Shown in pieces: positions 1-7,225 of a stretch of 64,000 nt of DNA. Location of the stretch: positions 171,558 through 235,557 of the forward strand of contig CAIVAT010000018.1 in the NCBI GenBank assembly GCA_903903985.1. The letters run 5' to 3'. The position numbers and the translations under genes were made by a program. Source of the DNA: an uncultured Bacteroidales bacterium (GTDB lineage: Bacteria > Bacteroidota > Bacteroidia > Bacteroidales > FEN-979). Position 1 is the first letter of the stretch, and every line of letters starts with the position of its first letter. The notes under the pieces are model-generated. The model had not been told where the DNA came from, searched no databases, and worked only from the letters and a program-made list of their open reading frames with translations.

Positions 1-1
1 T

Positions 2-271
2 TTTGTCGTGTTTCACCAGGCTAACCGGCTTATCAATGAAACCCTGCGGAAAATGCTGAAGCTGGAGACGGACAAGGTGCCTTACTCGATCAGGGATTTT
101 GGAAACACCAGTGGAGCTTCGGTTCCGCTGACCATGATCACGGCACTGAAAAATCCTCTTGAAACCGGTAAAACAAAATTGCTGCTTTCTGCATTTGGTG
201 TCGGACTGTCATGGGGTTCAGTCGTGGTTGAAACGGATCGTATTTGCATTCCTGATTTGATCGAAGTATAA
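2..271 (+). CDS. 3-oxoacyl-ACP synthase III-like protein, C-terminal fragment
   Basis: The gene enters from the left edge and only about 89 C-terminal codons are present. The fragment shows FHQAN near its start and FGNTSGAS about 30 residues later. In the FabH/KAS III thiolase-fold family the His and Asn of these motifs, with a Cys that would lie outside the window, form the catalytic triad for condensing an acyl primer with malonyl-ACP. Its stop overlaps the start of the next gene by one base (TAATG), so the two are probably translationally coupled. With the SDR, glycosyltransferase and acetyltransferase downstream, a role in making an acyl group for a surface glycan is plausible. The primary fatty-acid FabH cannot be excluded from this fragment. 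Confidence 0.85.
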   Translation, partial: FVVFHQANRLINETLRKMLKLETDKVPYSIRDFGNTSGASVPLTMITALKNPLETGKTKLLLSAFGVGLSWGSVVVETDRICIPDLIEV

Positions 272-1047
272 TGGATGAATTCTCATTAACCGGAAAAACC
301 ATTCTCATCACCGGTGCCTCTTCCGGTATCGGCCGGGAAACTGCAATCCTTGCAGGTGAATATGGCGCAACCCTTTTTATAACCGGTCGCAACCCTGTAA
401 GACTCCGGGAGACATTTAACCGTCTTGGGAAAACAGGTGACACGTTACGCGTGGCAAGTGATGAATCAACGAGTCCCCGTCACGTGTCGCGCGTCACGGA
501 CCTGATTATCGAAACCGAAATGGATGCACTCGTGGATGCCCTCCCTCCACTCGACGGCATCGTTCATTGTGCCGGGATTGTTGGCCCGCTGCCCGCCAAA
601 TTCATCACTCAGCCCGATATCGATCACATGTTTGGAATCAACTATCATGCTCCCGTGAAACTGACCGGTAAGATCCTGCGGAAAAAAAAGCTCTCCAACG
701 GTGCTTCCATTTTATTCATGTCGACCATCGCCACGAAGAATCCTTATTTCGGAGGCGCACTGTACAGTGGTTCGAAAGCAGCCCTCGAAGCCTATTCCAA
801 AACACTTGCTCTTGAATTGGTTTCAAAAGGAATCCGGTCCAATTGCATAATGGCCGGGTTGGTTCATACACCCATGATCGAAAACCCGTCAGAAAAAAAC
901 ATGCAGGAAGAAGCCCTTGAGCGTTACCTGAAAAGATATCCGTTGGGCATTGGCCAACCGAAAGAGATCGCCCGGGCCACCATATTTTTTATGTCCGACG
1001 CTTCAAAATGGATCACGGGGACCTCTCTCATCATGGGAGGGGAGTGA
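271..1047 (+). CDS. SDR family NAD(P)-dependent oxidoreductase (FabG-like)
   Basis: A 258-residue classical short-chain dehydrogenase. TGASSGIG at residues 14-21 is the glycine-rich dinucleotide site, HCAGIVG at about 99-105 is the NAG-like motif, and the catalytic set is Ser151 with Tyr165 and Lys169 (YSGSK). The family reduces 3-oxoacyl or keto groups, which fits its one-base overlap with the FabH-like gene upstream. Residues about 65-76 (TSPRHVSRVT) sit where the family has only a short aspartate loop. They are encoded by DNA rich in CACGT/CGCGTCACG units, resembling a second insertion in mfd, so this looks like a short in-frame repeat insertion. The substrate is unknown. Confidence 0.9.
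   Translation: MDEFSLTGKTILITGASSGIGRETAILAGEYGATLFITGRNPVRLRETFNRLGKTGDTLRVASDESTSPRHVSRVTDLIIETEMDALVDALPPLDGIVHCAGIVGPLPAKFITQPDIDHMFGINYHAPVKLTGKILRKKKLSNGASILFMSTIATKNPYFGGALYSGSKAALEAYSKTLALELVSKGIRSNCIMAGLVHTPMIENPSEKNMQEEALERYLKRYPLGIGQPKEIARATIFFMSDASKWITGTSLIMGGE
463..500. repeat. CACGT-rich short repeat inside SDR gene
   Basis: A block rich in CACGT and CGTCACG units that adds about a dozen codons to the SDR. It resembles the insertion in mfd at 33166-33207. The relationship is by eye and divergent. Confidence 0.4.
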
Positions 1048-1063
1048 AAACGTGACATTTGAC

Positions 1064-1100
1064 AAATCGTAAATTGCAAATCGTAAACTGTAAATTGCAG
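1064..1100. repeat. AAATCGTAAATTGC-type dispersed repeat
   Basis: AT-rich, internally repetitive units (AATCGTAAATTGCA, then AATCGTAAACTGTA) between the SDR and the glycosyltransferase. Related blocks occur, in opposite orientation, at 14182-14218 and 23381-23414. It can be read through from a TTG at 1059, giving a spurious 14-residue extension to the glycosyltransferase. Confidence 0.65.
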
Positions 1101-2024
1101 ATGTTGCATCCAGTTAAATTTTCAATCGTGGTCCCTGTTTTTAACAGCGAGCAATCCCTGGAAGAATTGTTTGCCGGCGTATCGTTGGTGTTTGAAACCC
1201 TGCAGGAGCCTTTTGAAGTCGTTTTTGTAGATGATTACAGCCGCGACAGCAGCTGGGATGTCATCACCAGGTTGAAACTAAAGTACCCCGATCTGATCAC
1301 AGCAATCAAACTGAGCAGGAATTTCGGGCAGCACAATGCTACTTTTTGCGGCCTCAGCTTTGCCAAAGGAGCTTTGATCATCACCATCGATGATGACCTG
1401 CAAACACCGCCATCTGAAATCACGAAGTTGATTGCAAAATACAATGAATCAAAAGCGGATATGGTCTATGGTTCCATCATCCATAAAAACCATTCACAAA
1501 TGAGGAACATCGGCAGCCAGTCCTTCAAAGCCTCGGCAAAAGTTCTTCACAATTCACGCGGAGAAGGGTCTTCTTTCCGCCTCCTGACTTCTGAACTTGC
1601 GAAAAAAATTCTCCATCACCACCAGAATTTTATTTTCCTCGATGAAGTATTGTTATGGTATACCGATGATGTCGTCTTTGCCGAAGTGATGCACCTGCCC
1701 AGGAAATACCAACAATCGGGCTATTCGTTCACCTCCCTGCTGAAGCTTATTGCAAACCTGGTTCTCTACTATACGATGGTCCCCTTGAAATTCCTGGTTT
1801 ATGGCGGATTTATCATCTCGCTGGTCACCTTTTTCTTTGGTTTGTATTTCATCGTAAAAAAGATGGTTTATAACGTACCGCTTGGTTTCACCTCCCTGAT
1901 CGTGACCATCCTTTTTTCAACAAGCATCATCCTTTTCAGCCTTGGCGTGTTGGGTGAATACCTCAGCAGGATCTACCAGGTACAAAACCGCAAACCGCCG
2001 TATTCGATTAAAAAAGTGATTTGA
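1101..2024 (+). CDS. Family 2 glycosyltransferase (GtrB/ArnC-like, membrane anchored)
   Basis: About 307 residues. The GT-A fold begins with FSIVVPVFN. It has VDDYSRDSSW (nucleotide-sugar binding) and TIDDDLQ (metal-binding DxD), followed by two C-terminal membrane segments separated by a short loop. This is the layout of GtrB/ArnC/DPM-type enzymes that move a sugar from UDP or GDP onto undecaprenyl phosphate at the inner membrane. I chose the ATG at 1101. The in-frame TTG at 1059 lies in a dispersed repeat and would add residues with no family counterpart. Its position among SDR, GNAT, sulfotransferase and flippase genes suggests surface-glycan decoration. Confidence 0.9.
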   Translation: MLHPVKFSIVVPVFNSEQSLEELFAGVSLVFETLQEPFEVVFVDDYSRDSSWDVITRLKLKYPDLITAIKLSRNFGQHNATFCGLSFAKGALIITIDDDLQTPPSEITKLIAKYNESKADMVYGSIIHKNHSQMRNIGSQSFKASAKVLHNSRGEGSSFRLLTSELAKKILHHHQNFIFLDEVLLWYTDDVVFAEVMHLPRKYQQSGYSFTSLLKLIANLVLYYTMVPLKFLVYGGFIISLVTFFFGLYFIVKKMVYNVPLGFTSLIVTILFSTSIILFSLGVLGEYLSRIYQVQNRKPPYSIKKVI

Positions 2025-2120
2025 CTATAGATAATGCAACCAATGCAAGCAATGTAAGGAATGAGTGGATTATGAAAATGTGGTTTGTCACAAATCGTGC
2101 ACGGTTACACAAAATCAGAT

Positions 2121-2453
2121 ATGTTTAAATCCAGCAGCCAACGTTCAACATTATCAGCAACAGGAGGAATTTTTTTTCTGGCAATTCCTTTATTTTATCA
2201 AATAGAATGGATTTATATCTTCGGATTATTTGACAATCAGGCTGATCGGGTCAAAAGATACACGCAAATCCTTCCTTCTTTCCTCAAAGATCCCGGAAAT
2301 GCCTCTTGGTTATTCGTGGCTTCCTGTGTCATTGCAATGATCTTATTTTCAGTTTGTTTGAAACATTCACGCAAGACAATGAAATTTCTTTGTATTGCAA
2401 TGCTGGTCCTTGCCGGTTTGCTTTTCCTGTTACTCTTATTCAGCATGATGTAA
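2121..2453 (+). CDS. Small hypothetical integral membrane protein
   Basis: About 110 residues with three hydrophobic stretches: GGIFFLAIPLFYQIEWIYIF, then a segment around WLFVASCVIAMILFSV, then a very hydrophobic C-terminus rich in Leu. I do not recognise the family. The ATG at 2121 is preferred over an in-frame TTG at 2085 because the extra residues are polar and lie next to short AATGCAAG-like repeats (2036-2062). It is on the same strand as the glycosyltransferase upstream and the GNAT gene downstream. Confidence 0.6.
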   Translation: MFKSSSQRSTLSATGGIFFLAIPLFYQIEWIYIFGLFDNQADRVKRYTQILPSFLKDPGNASWLFVASCVIAMILFSVCLKHSRKTMKFLCIAMLVLAGLLFLLLLFSMM

Positions 2454-2458
2454 CCAAC

Positions 2459-2495
2459 CCATGTTCCCATCCACCTGTGCAACTGTCCGCCTGTT
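2459..2495. repeat. CCATCCACCTGTCCGC-type dispersed repeat
   Basis: The block has CCCATCCACCTG followed by ACTGTCCGCCTG. It is related to the repeat between the divergent promoters at 27837-27888 and to the one inside the methyltransferase gene at 47655-47692. Confidence 0.55.
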
Positions 2496-2512
2496 AATCT
2501 AACTCCTGAAAA

Positions 2513-3190
2513 ATGAAATATTCCCGTTATGGCATATCGATTCACTTTCTGAAGGAAGACGAAATTGAGCTGGTCAGGCAATGGAGAAACGATCCGGTCG
2601 TGGTCAGCAATTACGAATACAGGGAGCATATCACAGCGGAGATGCAAAAGGAATGGTTCAGGTCGATCAACAACATTGATAACCTGTACACGATCATCGA
2701 GTACCAGGGAGCGAAAATCGGTGTCATCAATATAAAAAACATCAACTGGGAAGAGCGTGTCTGCGAGGGAGGGATTTTTCTGCCGGACCCCAGGTTCCAT
2801 CAAACGTTTTTGCCGGCTATCGTTTCATATATCACCACGGAAATTGCTTTCAATGTTTTTGAATGGAACATTTGCTATGCCCATGTGCTGAAGGAGAATA
2901 AAAGTGTGCAGTCCTTTGTTAAAATGCTTGGATATGAACAGATGGAAGGACAGGAATCGTTGAACAACCAGCAATACCAGATTACCCGTGCCTCTTTTGA
3001 AAAACGCGCCTTAAAGATAAAAAAGGCAATTTCCGTTCTTGCGGGAAACGAAGAAAAAGGGGTGCTTTTCATCGGGACTGCTGAATTTTCAGATCCGCTG
3101 GTGCTGCAATGGGAAGAGAAAGTGAAAGCAAGCCGGTTTATTACCAGGGCAGAAACCACCGAAGAAGGACGGTTTTATTCTTTTTCCTGA
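2513..3190 (+). CDS. GNAT family N-acetyltransferase (PseH/RimJ-like)
   Basis: 225 residues. The first 165 have the GNAT layout: an N-terminal substrate helix region (LVRQWRNDP), a central strand with GVINIKNI, and a C-terminal NICYAHVLKENKSVQSF segment typical of RimJ/PseH-type acetyl-CoA binding, followed by KMLGYEQ. The last 55 residues exceed the usual family length and are not recognised. Such enzymes acetylate amino sugars or protein N-termini. Next to sulfotransferase and glycosyltransferase genes, amino-sugar acetylation is more likely. The 3' end overlaps the convergent sulfotransferase by 16 bases. Confidence 0.82.
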   Translation: MKYSRYGISIHFLKEDEIELVRQWRNDPVVVSNYEYREHITAEMQKEWFRSINNIDNLYTIIEYQGAKIGVINIKNINWEERVCEGGIFLPDPRFHQTFLPAIVSYITTEIAFNVFEWNICYAHVLKENKSVQSFVKMLGYEQMEGQESLNNQQYQITRASFEKRALKIKKAISVLAGNEEKGVLFIGTAEFSDPLVLQWEEKVKASRFITRAETTEEGRFYSFS

Positions 3191-4251
3191 AAAGCCACGG
3201 CACTTTTCTCGGAAAACCGGCTGTATATTCTAACAAGCTTAGGTAAATTCAGGGAGAGCCACCTGCTGCTGCGATAGGGCAACAGTGAACCCCATTGCAT
3301 CAGCCTGAAAAGAATTTTCCCATAAGCTGCCATTGGCAGGGATTTCAGGAAAACCACCATGCTGAACTGCTTCGTTTTCCTGCTGTATCCCATGGTGTCG
3401 GCAGTTTTTCCCGCAATCTGATCGGCGATTTTCACCTCCAGGTCTGTCAGCTGAGATTTCCAAAGATCCATTCTTCCGGTATTGACCGGATCCATAAGGC
3501 TTTGGTGGATTTTCCATATCACCGGGTCCGGAAAAACTGACAATAATTCATCCTTTTTTTTGTAATATTCAAAAACCTCAGGAACATAAGGAATACCAAG
3601 AAAAGCACACAATTCCCGCATCGATTCCTCTGGCTTCATGACCAGATCCTCATAGCGGATGATATAGAACCTGTCGGGAAACCTGTTCTGACAGGCAAGA
3701 AAAAGTTTGGTTACGTATACCCAGCGTGCTACCTGGAGTGTCAGTATCGGGGCTTCAAGTTTTACCTCCTGCAGGTTCTTCAACGAAACATAATTATCCC
3801 TGTAATCGCGGATGATACATATAAACCAGGCTTTGGGGAAAATATTGATCAGTCTTTTCATGTAAACGGAATAGACAGGGTTTTTATCCCCGACCAACCT
3901 GATCTCCTGCTTGGGAAAGACTGAAAAGGAGTGTTCATTCAGCTTGATCAACAAGTCCTGGATGGTACAGTTGTTCTCGAGTTTCAGCAGGTCCGTTGTA
4001 AATAATTCACGGTTGATCCTCAGGTTTTCAAGTTTTCTGTTGTTGAACACATTGGGTTGAAAAACGTGATCGACAAATGACAGAATTTTTTCTTTATCCC
4101 AGGTCTTCACATTTTTGAATTTCTGGTAAAGCGGAAGGAATATCGGCAGTTCAGGCGGAATCTTGACATTTGGGTGGGCATCGAATAATGTCTTCAGCAG
4201 TGTGGTTCCCGATCGGGGCCGGCCTAAAATGAAAAAAAATGGAACTCCCAT
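3175..4251 (-). CDS. Sulfotransferase family protein (copy 1)
   Basis: 358 residues. GRPRSGTTLL at residues 10-19 is the 5'-phosphosulfate-binding loop. IIRDYRDNYVSL in mid-protein matches the 3'-phosphate-binding region. Together they indicate PAPS-dependent transfer of sulfate to a hydroxyl or amine of a glycan, lipid or protein. There is no signal peptide, so action is cytoplasmic. It is a tandem paralogue of the gene at 4329-5447: the two share the N-terminal block ILGRPRSGTTLL through DAHPNVKIPPE almost exactly, plus a long conserved centre. The acceptor is unknown. Confidence 0.9.
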   Translation of the reverse strand: MGVPFFFILGRPRSGTTLLKTLFDAHPNVKIPPELPIFLPLYQKFKNVKTWDKEKILSFVDHVFQPNVFNNRKLENLRINRELFTTDLLKLENNCTIQDLLIKLNEHSFSVFPKQEIRLVGDKNPVYSVYMKRLINIFPKAWFICIIRDYRDNYVSLKNLQEVKLEAPILTLQVARWVYVTKLFLACQNRFPDRFYIIRYEDLVMKPEESMRELCAFLGIPYVPEVFEYYKKKDELLSVFPDPVIWKIHQSLMDPVNTGRMDLWKSQLTDLEVKIADQIAGKTADTMGYSRKTKQFSMVVFLKSLPMAAYGKILFRLMQWGSLLPYRSSRWLSLNLPKLVRIYSRFSEKSAVAFQEKE

Positions 4252-4307
4252 GATGTGACAGGTTTTTTAAGGTGAACTTTTAACTACATCTCATCGGTAC
4301 GCCATCC

Positions 4308-4382
4308 TGACCTCACCCTGACCCTCTCCTATAGGAGCGGGAATTCCCCTTCTCCTGCAGAAGAAGGGGTCAGGGGATGAGG
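4308..4382. repeat. CCCTTCTCC/GGAGAAGGGG palindromic repeat
   Basis: A GC-rich block: CTCACCCTGACCCTCTCC, CCCCTTCTCCTGCAGAAG and GGGGTCAGGGGATGAGG. Its outer ends are complementary and it contains nested palindromes. It supplies the stop and last codons of sulfotransferase copy 2. Similar copies lie at 21352, 32087, 44287 and 53924. Confidence 0.8.
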
Positions 4383-5447
4383 TATTCCAAAGAAGAAATG
4401 CCAGATCCGCACCAATACCAGCAATTTGACCGATAACCATAAACTGATCCTGGAAGGCAGAAAAGAACCCCATATATAAAGTTTGAAGATCAGGCAGCCA
4501 TAGAGGGCCATTGGCAGGGATTTTAACCAAAGACCGGGATTCATGCCAACCTGTGCCCGCTGATAATGGAAGATGGTGGCATACTTACCGGCCACATGGT
4601 CGGCCATACGGACCTCCGCCGGAGTCAAATCCTCCTTCCATGTTTCCATCCGGCCGGTATTGACGGGATTCATCAAACTGCCATGAAATCTTTCTATCAA
4701 TGGGTTGTCGTATATTTTAATGGTCTCCTCCTTCTTTTTGTAAAAGTCAAAAACCGTTGGATCAAAGGGAATGCCGATGAATTGGCACAGATCGGCAAGC
4801 ACTTCCGATTTGTTTGTCACCAGGTCTTCATACCGGATGATCCGGATCCGGTCGGGATACTGTTTCTTACAGCGGAGAAACAGGCTGGCTACATAGCGCC
4901 AGCGATAAACCTGCAGGGTGAGAATGGGTGCCTCGAGACGCAGGTCGCTCAACTTGCGCATCGAAACATAATTGTCACGGTAATCACGAATGATGCAAAT
5001 AAAGCGTGCCTCCGGAAAAATTTTCAGGAATCGCCGGATATAGATTGAATATACCGGGTTCTTGTCCCCTATTTGCAGGATCTCCTGCTTGGGGAATATG
5101 GAGAACCCCTGCTCATTCACTTTTTTTAGAAAGTCCTGGATGGTTCCCTTGTGTGCCAGGGACATCAGGTTTGCAGTAAAAGCCCCGCGATCGATTTTAA
5201 GGTTTTCGAGGGTGCGGTGAATGAAAACGTTATGTTCGAAAATAAATGCAACGAACGACAGGATGGTTTGTTCGTCCCAATCCTTTACTTTCCTGAACTT
5301 CTGGTACAAAGGAAGCATGATAGGGAATTCAGGAGGGATCTTCACATTCGGGTGGGCATCGAAGAGCGTACTAAGGAGCGTGGTCCCCGACCGGGGACGA
5401 CCCAGGATGAAAAAGACAGGAACCGTAAGCAGGTTGTCAGTGGCCAC
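4329..5447 (-). CDS. Sulfotransferase family protein (copy 2)
   Basis: 372 residues, paralogue of the adjacent downstream gene, with the same PAPS loop GRPRSGTTLL (residues 16-25) and CIIRDYRDNYVSM. The predicted start is GTG at 5447, which gives a short N-terminus before VPVFFILGRPRSG. The last 17 residues (PHPLTPSSAGEGEFPLL) have no counterpart in copy 1 and are encoded by the palindromic repeat at 4308-4382. The natural C-terminus has therefore been replaced or extended by repeat sequence. The two genes are 77 bases apart on one strand and are probably co-transcribed, with different acceptor specificities likely. Confidence 0.9.
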   Translation of the reverse strand: MATDNLLTVPVFFILGRPRSGTTLLSTLFDAHPNVKIPPEFPIMLPLYQKFRKVKDWDEQTILSFVAFIFEHNVFIHRTLENLKIDRGAFTANLMSLAHKGTIQDFLKKVNEQGFSIFPKQEILQIGDKNPVYSIYIRRFLKIFPEARFICIIRDYRDNYVSMRKLSDLRLEAPILTLQVYRWRYVASLFLRCKKQYPDRIRIIRYEDLVTNKSEVLADLCQFIGIPFDPTVFDFYKKKEETIKIYDNPLIERFHGSLMNPVNTGRMETWKEDLTPAEVRMADHVAGKYATIFHYQRAQVGMNPGLWLKSLPMALYGCLIFKLYIWGSFLPSRISLWLSVKLLVLVRIWHFFFGIPHPLTPSSAGEGEFPLL

Positions 5448-5451
5448 AGAA

Positions 5452-5486
5452 TTTTTTCGCGTCTTTGCGTCTTCGCGGTAAAATTA
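5452..5486. repeat. GCGTCTTTGCGTCTTCGCGG dispersed repeat
   Basis: The block has CGCGTCTTTGCGTCTTCGCG followed by GTAAAATTA, directly upstream of the sulfotransferase copy 2 start. A diverged copy lies at 42893-42916, upstream of dihydroorotase. Confidence 0.65.
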
Positions 5487-5614
5487 ACTTTGGAGACAGT
5501 TTATGCTTTACTATAAAAATATCATGCCTTCGGCATTTTAATTAAACATGTTTCAACCCTTGATTTGCATTCATATCACAAATGTAATAAATACCACGAA
5601 TCAGGGGCTGTTGA

Positions 5615-5818
5615 AAAATGAAAATGCCGGGAACAACAAGCCCGGCATTTCATTGGAGAATAAAGGGAGTTTTCTATTTGGTTTAAGATCAGAACGATTC
5701 CCGATAGTCGGTTTCAGATGAGTAGGTGGCAGTTCAAGAGGATGGTGAAGTTGGCAAATCGGCTGAATAAGTTGCGCAGACGGAAAAACCAGAAAACTCC
5801 CTTATGCGTTCAAAATAT
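5615..5818 (-). ncRNA. Candidate structured small RNA, about 200 nt, with terminator
   Basis: On the minus strand a TACATTTG box (5832-5825) is followed about 7 nt later by a predicted start near 5818. Next come a 14-bp arm TAAGGGAGTTTTCT (5804-5791), about 115 nt of GC-balanced sequence, the complementary arm AGAAAACTCCCTTTA (5675-5661), and a terminator hairpin (5650-5622) with a T-rich tail. A long rod closed by a terminal stem with a downstream terminator is the general shape of 6S-like regulators. I cannot assign a family by eye, and the conserved 6S central bubble is not demonstrated. A processed 3'UTR of the flippase mRNA is an alternative. Confidence 0.5.
5618..5650 (-). terminator. 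Rho-independent terminator
   Basis: Read on the minus strand: AATGCCGGG, a short loop, CCCGGCATT, then TTCATTTTTC. It ends the small RNA candidate and also any read-through from the flippase gene. Confidence 0.75.
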
Positions 5819-5824
5819 CACTGG

Positions 5825-5832
5825 CAAATGTA
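5825..5832 (-). promoter_or_regulatory. -7 box TACATTTG of small RNA candidate
   Basis: A perfect match to the Bacteroidota -7 consensus TAnnTTTG on the minus strand, about 7 nt before the proposed RNA start. No clear TTTG -33 element sits at the usual distance, so the call rests on the -7 box and position. Confidence 0.45.
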
Positions 5833-5899
5833 ATTGTTAATAATATCACAGATGAAAATATTAGACGATCTGACAATATTCACCGACGGATCAGCCGAA

Positions 5900-7219
5900 T
5901 CATCCGGTTGCCTGCTTCCGCTTCAACCGGAATTTAATGTTCCTGAAAAAATAAAAATCACTTGCCCTGTATCTGAATATCTCTCGGAGTGGCATTTTTA
6001 CCATCCGTGAATAAAGGATGACAAAAATAATGGATCCGGCAGCATAACTTGCATTGGTTGACCAGGCTGCCCCGATTCCGCCAAAACGAGGGATCAGGAA
6101 CAAATTGAGGATGAAGTTGATGACCAGGGCGGGCATAAAGGTGTAGATGGCGATCTGTGGTTTTCCCATACCGGTCAGACGGCTGTTCAGTATGCGAAAT
6201 CCTACCAGGATGAGTACTCCCGGCAGGACAACCTGGATCATGGCCACACTTTTTACAAACTCCTGTCCAAAGACAAGTGGCACCAGCACCGGGGCAATGA
6301 AAAAAATGAACAGGCCGCTCACAAGCCCGATGAGCAGAGAAACCCTGAAGATGGATGCCACCGTGCGGTGTAAGGACGGGTCATTTTTCGTATTGGCGCT
6401 ACGGCTCAGCACAATCGATTCAATGGCGTACGGAATGTGCCATAATTGTTCTGCAATCTGCATCGCCAGGGAATAAAACCCAACCTCTTCAAGCGAGGAA
6501 AGTTTTTTAAGCATCAGGATATCCAGCCGGTAGTTGAGCTGCATGATGAAAATCGCAATGGCATTTACCAACCCGAGCTTAATCATGCTTTTCATGATCC
6601 CTTCATGGTATTTCCAGGTAATATTGTACCTGAACTGCACGATGACCATCCGGTAGGTGATGAAAAACATGATGAAATTAGCCAGGGCAAGGGCTGTAAA
6701 TGCTCCGAGAACCGACATATTCAACCCCCATACAAACAGGACCGTGAGCAGCAGGGTCATGATGGTTGGCCCGGCATTCAGGATGCTGGCTCTTTTAATG
6801 TCCTCTTTCCCCAGGAAAATTCCACCGGCAAATACGTTGGTTAGCAGGAGTGGGATGGTGATCAGGACAAGCACAATGATCAGCGGATCGAACGGCTGGC
6901 TTTCGGAAAAGAAATAGACAAACCCGCAAATGATGATGCTCAGCGTACTCGTCCACAGCAACAGGATGAACAACGCGGAAACTATATGGTCCTCGGGGAG
7001 GAGTTTGTTGCCGATATGATAAATGGCGCTGCGGCGGATGCCCAGCTGGGTAAAACCAATCACCATGACCGGCACGACAATGATGGCCGAATAAAGTCCG
7101 AAACCGGCAGCACCCAGCAAACGCGTCAGGATGATGCCAATCGCGAGGTTACAGAGGGTAACGGTAAGATTGCTCCCCAGAATACTCAGGATGTCGTTGA
7201 GGTACGTTCGTTTGGCCAA
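5900..7219 (-). CDS. Polysaccharide flippase, Wzx/PST family
   Basis: 439 residues, almost entirely hydrophobic, with about twelve membrane segments. The N-terminal NLAIGIILTRLLGAAGFGLYSAI is characteristic of the MVF/PST oligosaccharide-flippase superfamily, which moves undecaprenyl-linked repeat units across the inner membrane. A Lys/Arg-rich tail (FRLKRKQATG) would be cytoplasmic. It begins 6 bases after the VPS10-domain gene and is probably co-transcribed with it and mtnA. With the glycosyltransferase and sulfotransferases nearby it suggests that a decorated glycan is exported. I do not assign a specific substrate. Confidence 0.88.
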   Translation of the reverse strand: MAKRTYLNDILSILGSNLTVTLCNLAIGIILTRLLGAAGFGLYSAIIVVPVMVIGFTQLGIRRSAIYHIGNKLLPEDHIVSALFILLLWTSTLSIIICGFVYFFSESQPFDPLIIVLVLITIPLLLTNVFAGGIFLGKEDIKRASILNAGPTIMTLLLTVLFVWGLNMSVLGAFTALALANFIMFFITYRMVIVQFRYNITWKYHEGIMKSMIKLGLVNAIAIFIMQLNYRLDILMLKKLSSLEEVGFYSLAMQIAEQLWHIPYAIESIVLSRSANTKNDPSLHRTVASIFRVSLLIGLVSGLFIFFIAPVLVPLVFGQEFVKSVAMIQVVLPGVLILVGFRILNSRLTGMGKPQIAIYTFMPALVINFILNLFLIPRFGGIGAAWSTNASYAAGSIIFVILYSRMVKMPLREIFRYRASDFYFFRNIKFRLKRKQATG

Positions 7220-7225
7220 AATACT

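Larger units (their letters stand above)
5448..5899. other. 452-bp intergenic region: repeat, small RNA candidate, promoter
   Basis: There is no credible protein gene here. It holds a GCGTCTTCGCGG repeat (5452-5486), a terminator hairpin (5618-5650), a 14-bp inverted repeat closing a likely small RNA, and a TAnnTTTG box (5825-5832), all but the first reading on the minus strand. Confidence 0.7.

Noticed and set aside
4566..5048. 160-codon open frame on the plus strand
   Set aside because: It lies wholly antisense to sulfotransferase copy 2, whose motifs are clear, and has no recognisable features of its own.
5485..5492. TAACTTTG promoter box on the plus strand
   Set aside because: It matches the -7 consensus, but no plus-strand gene follows for over 15 kb of opposing genes; likely chance within AT-rich repeat edge.
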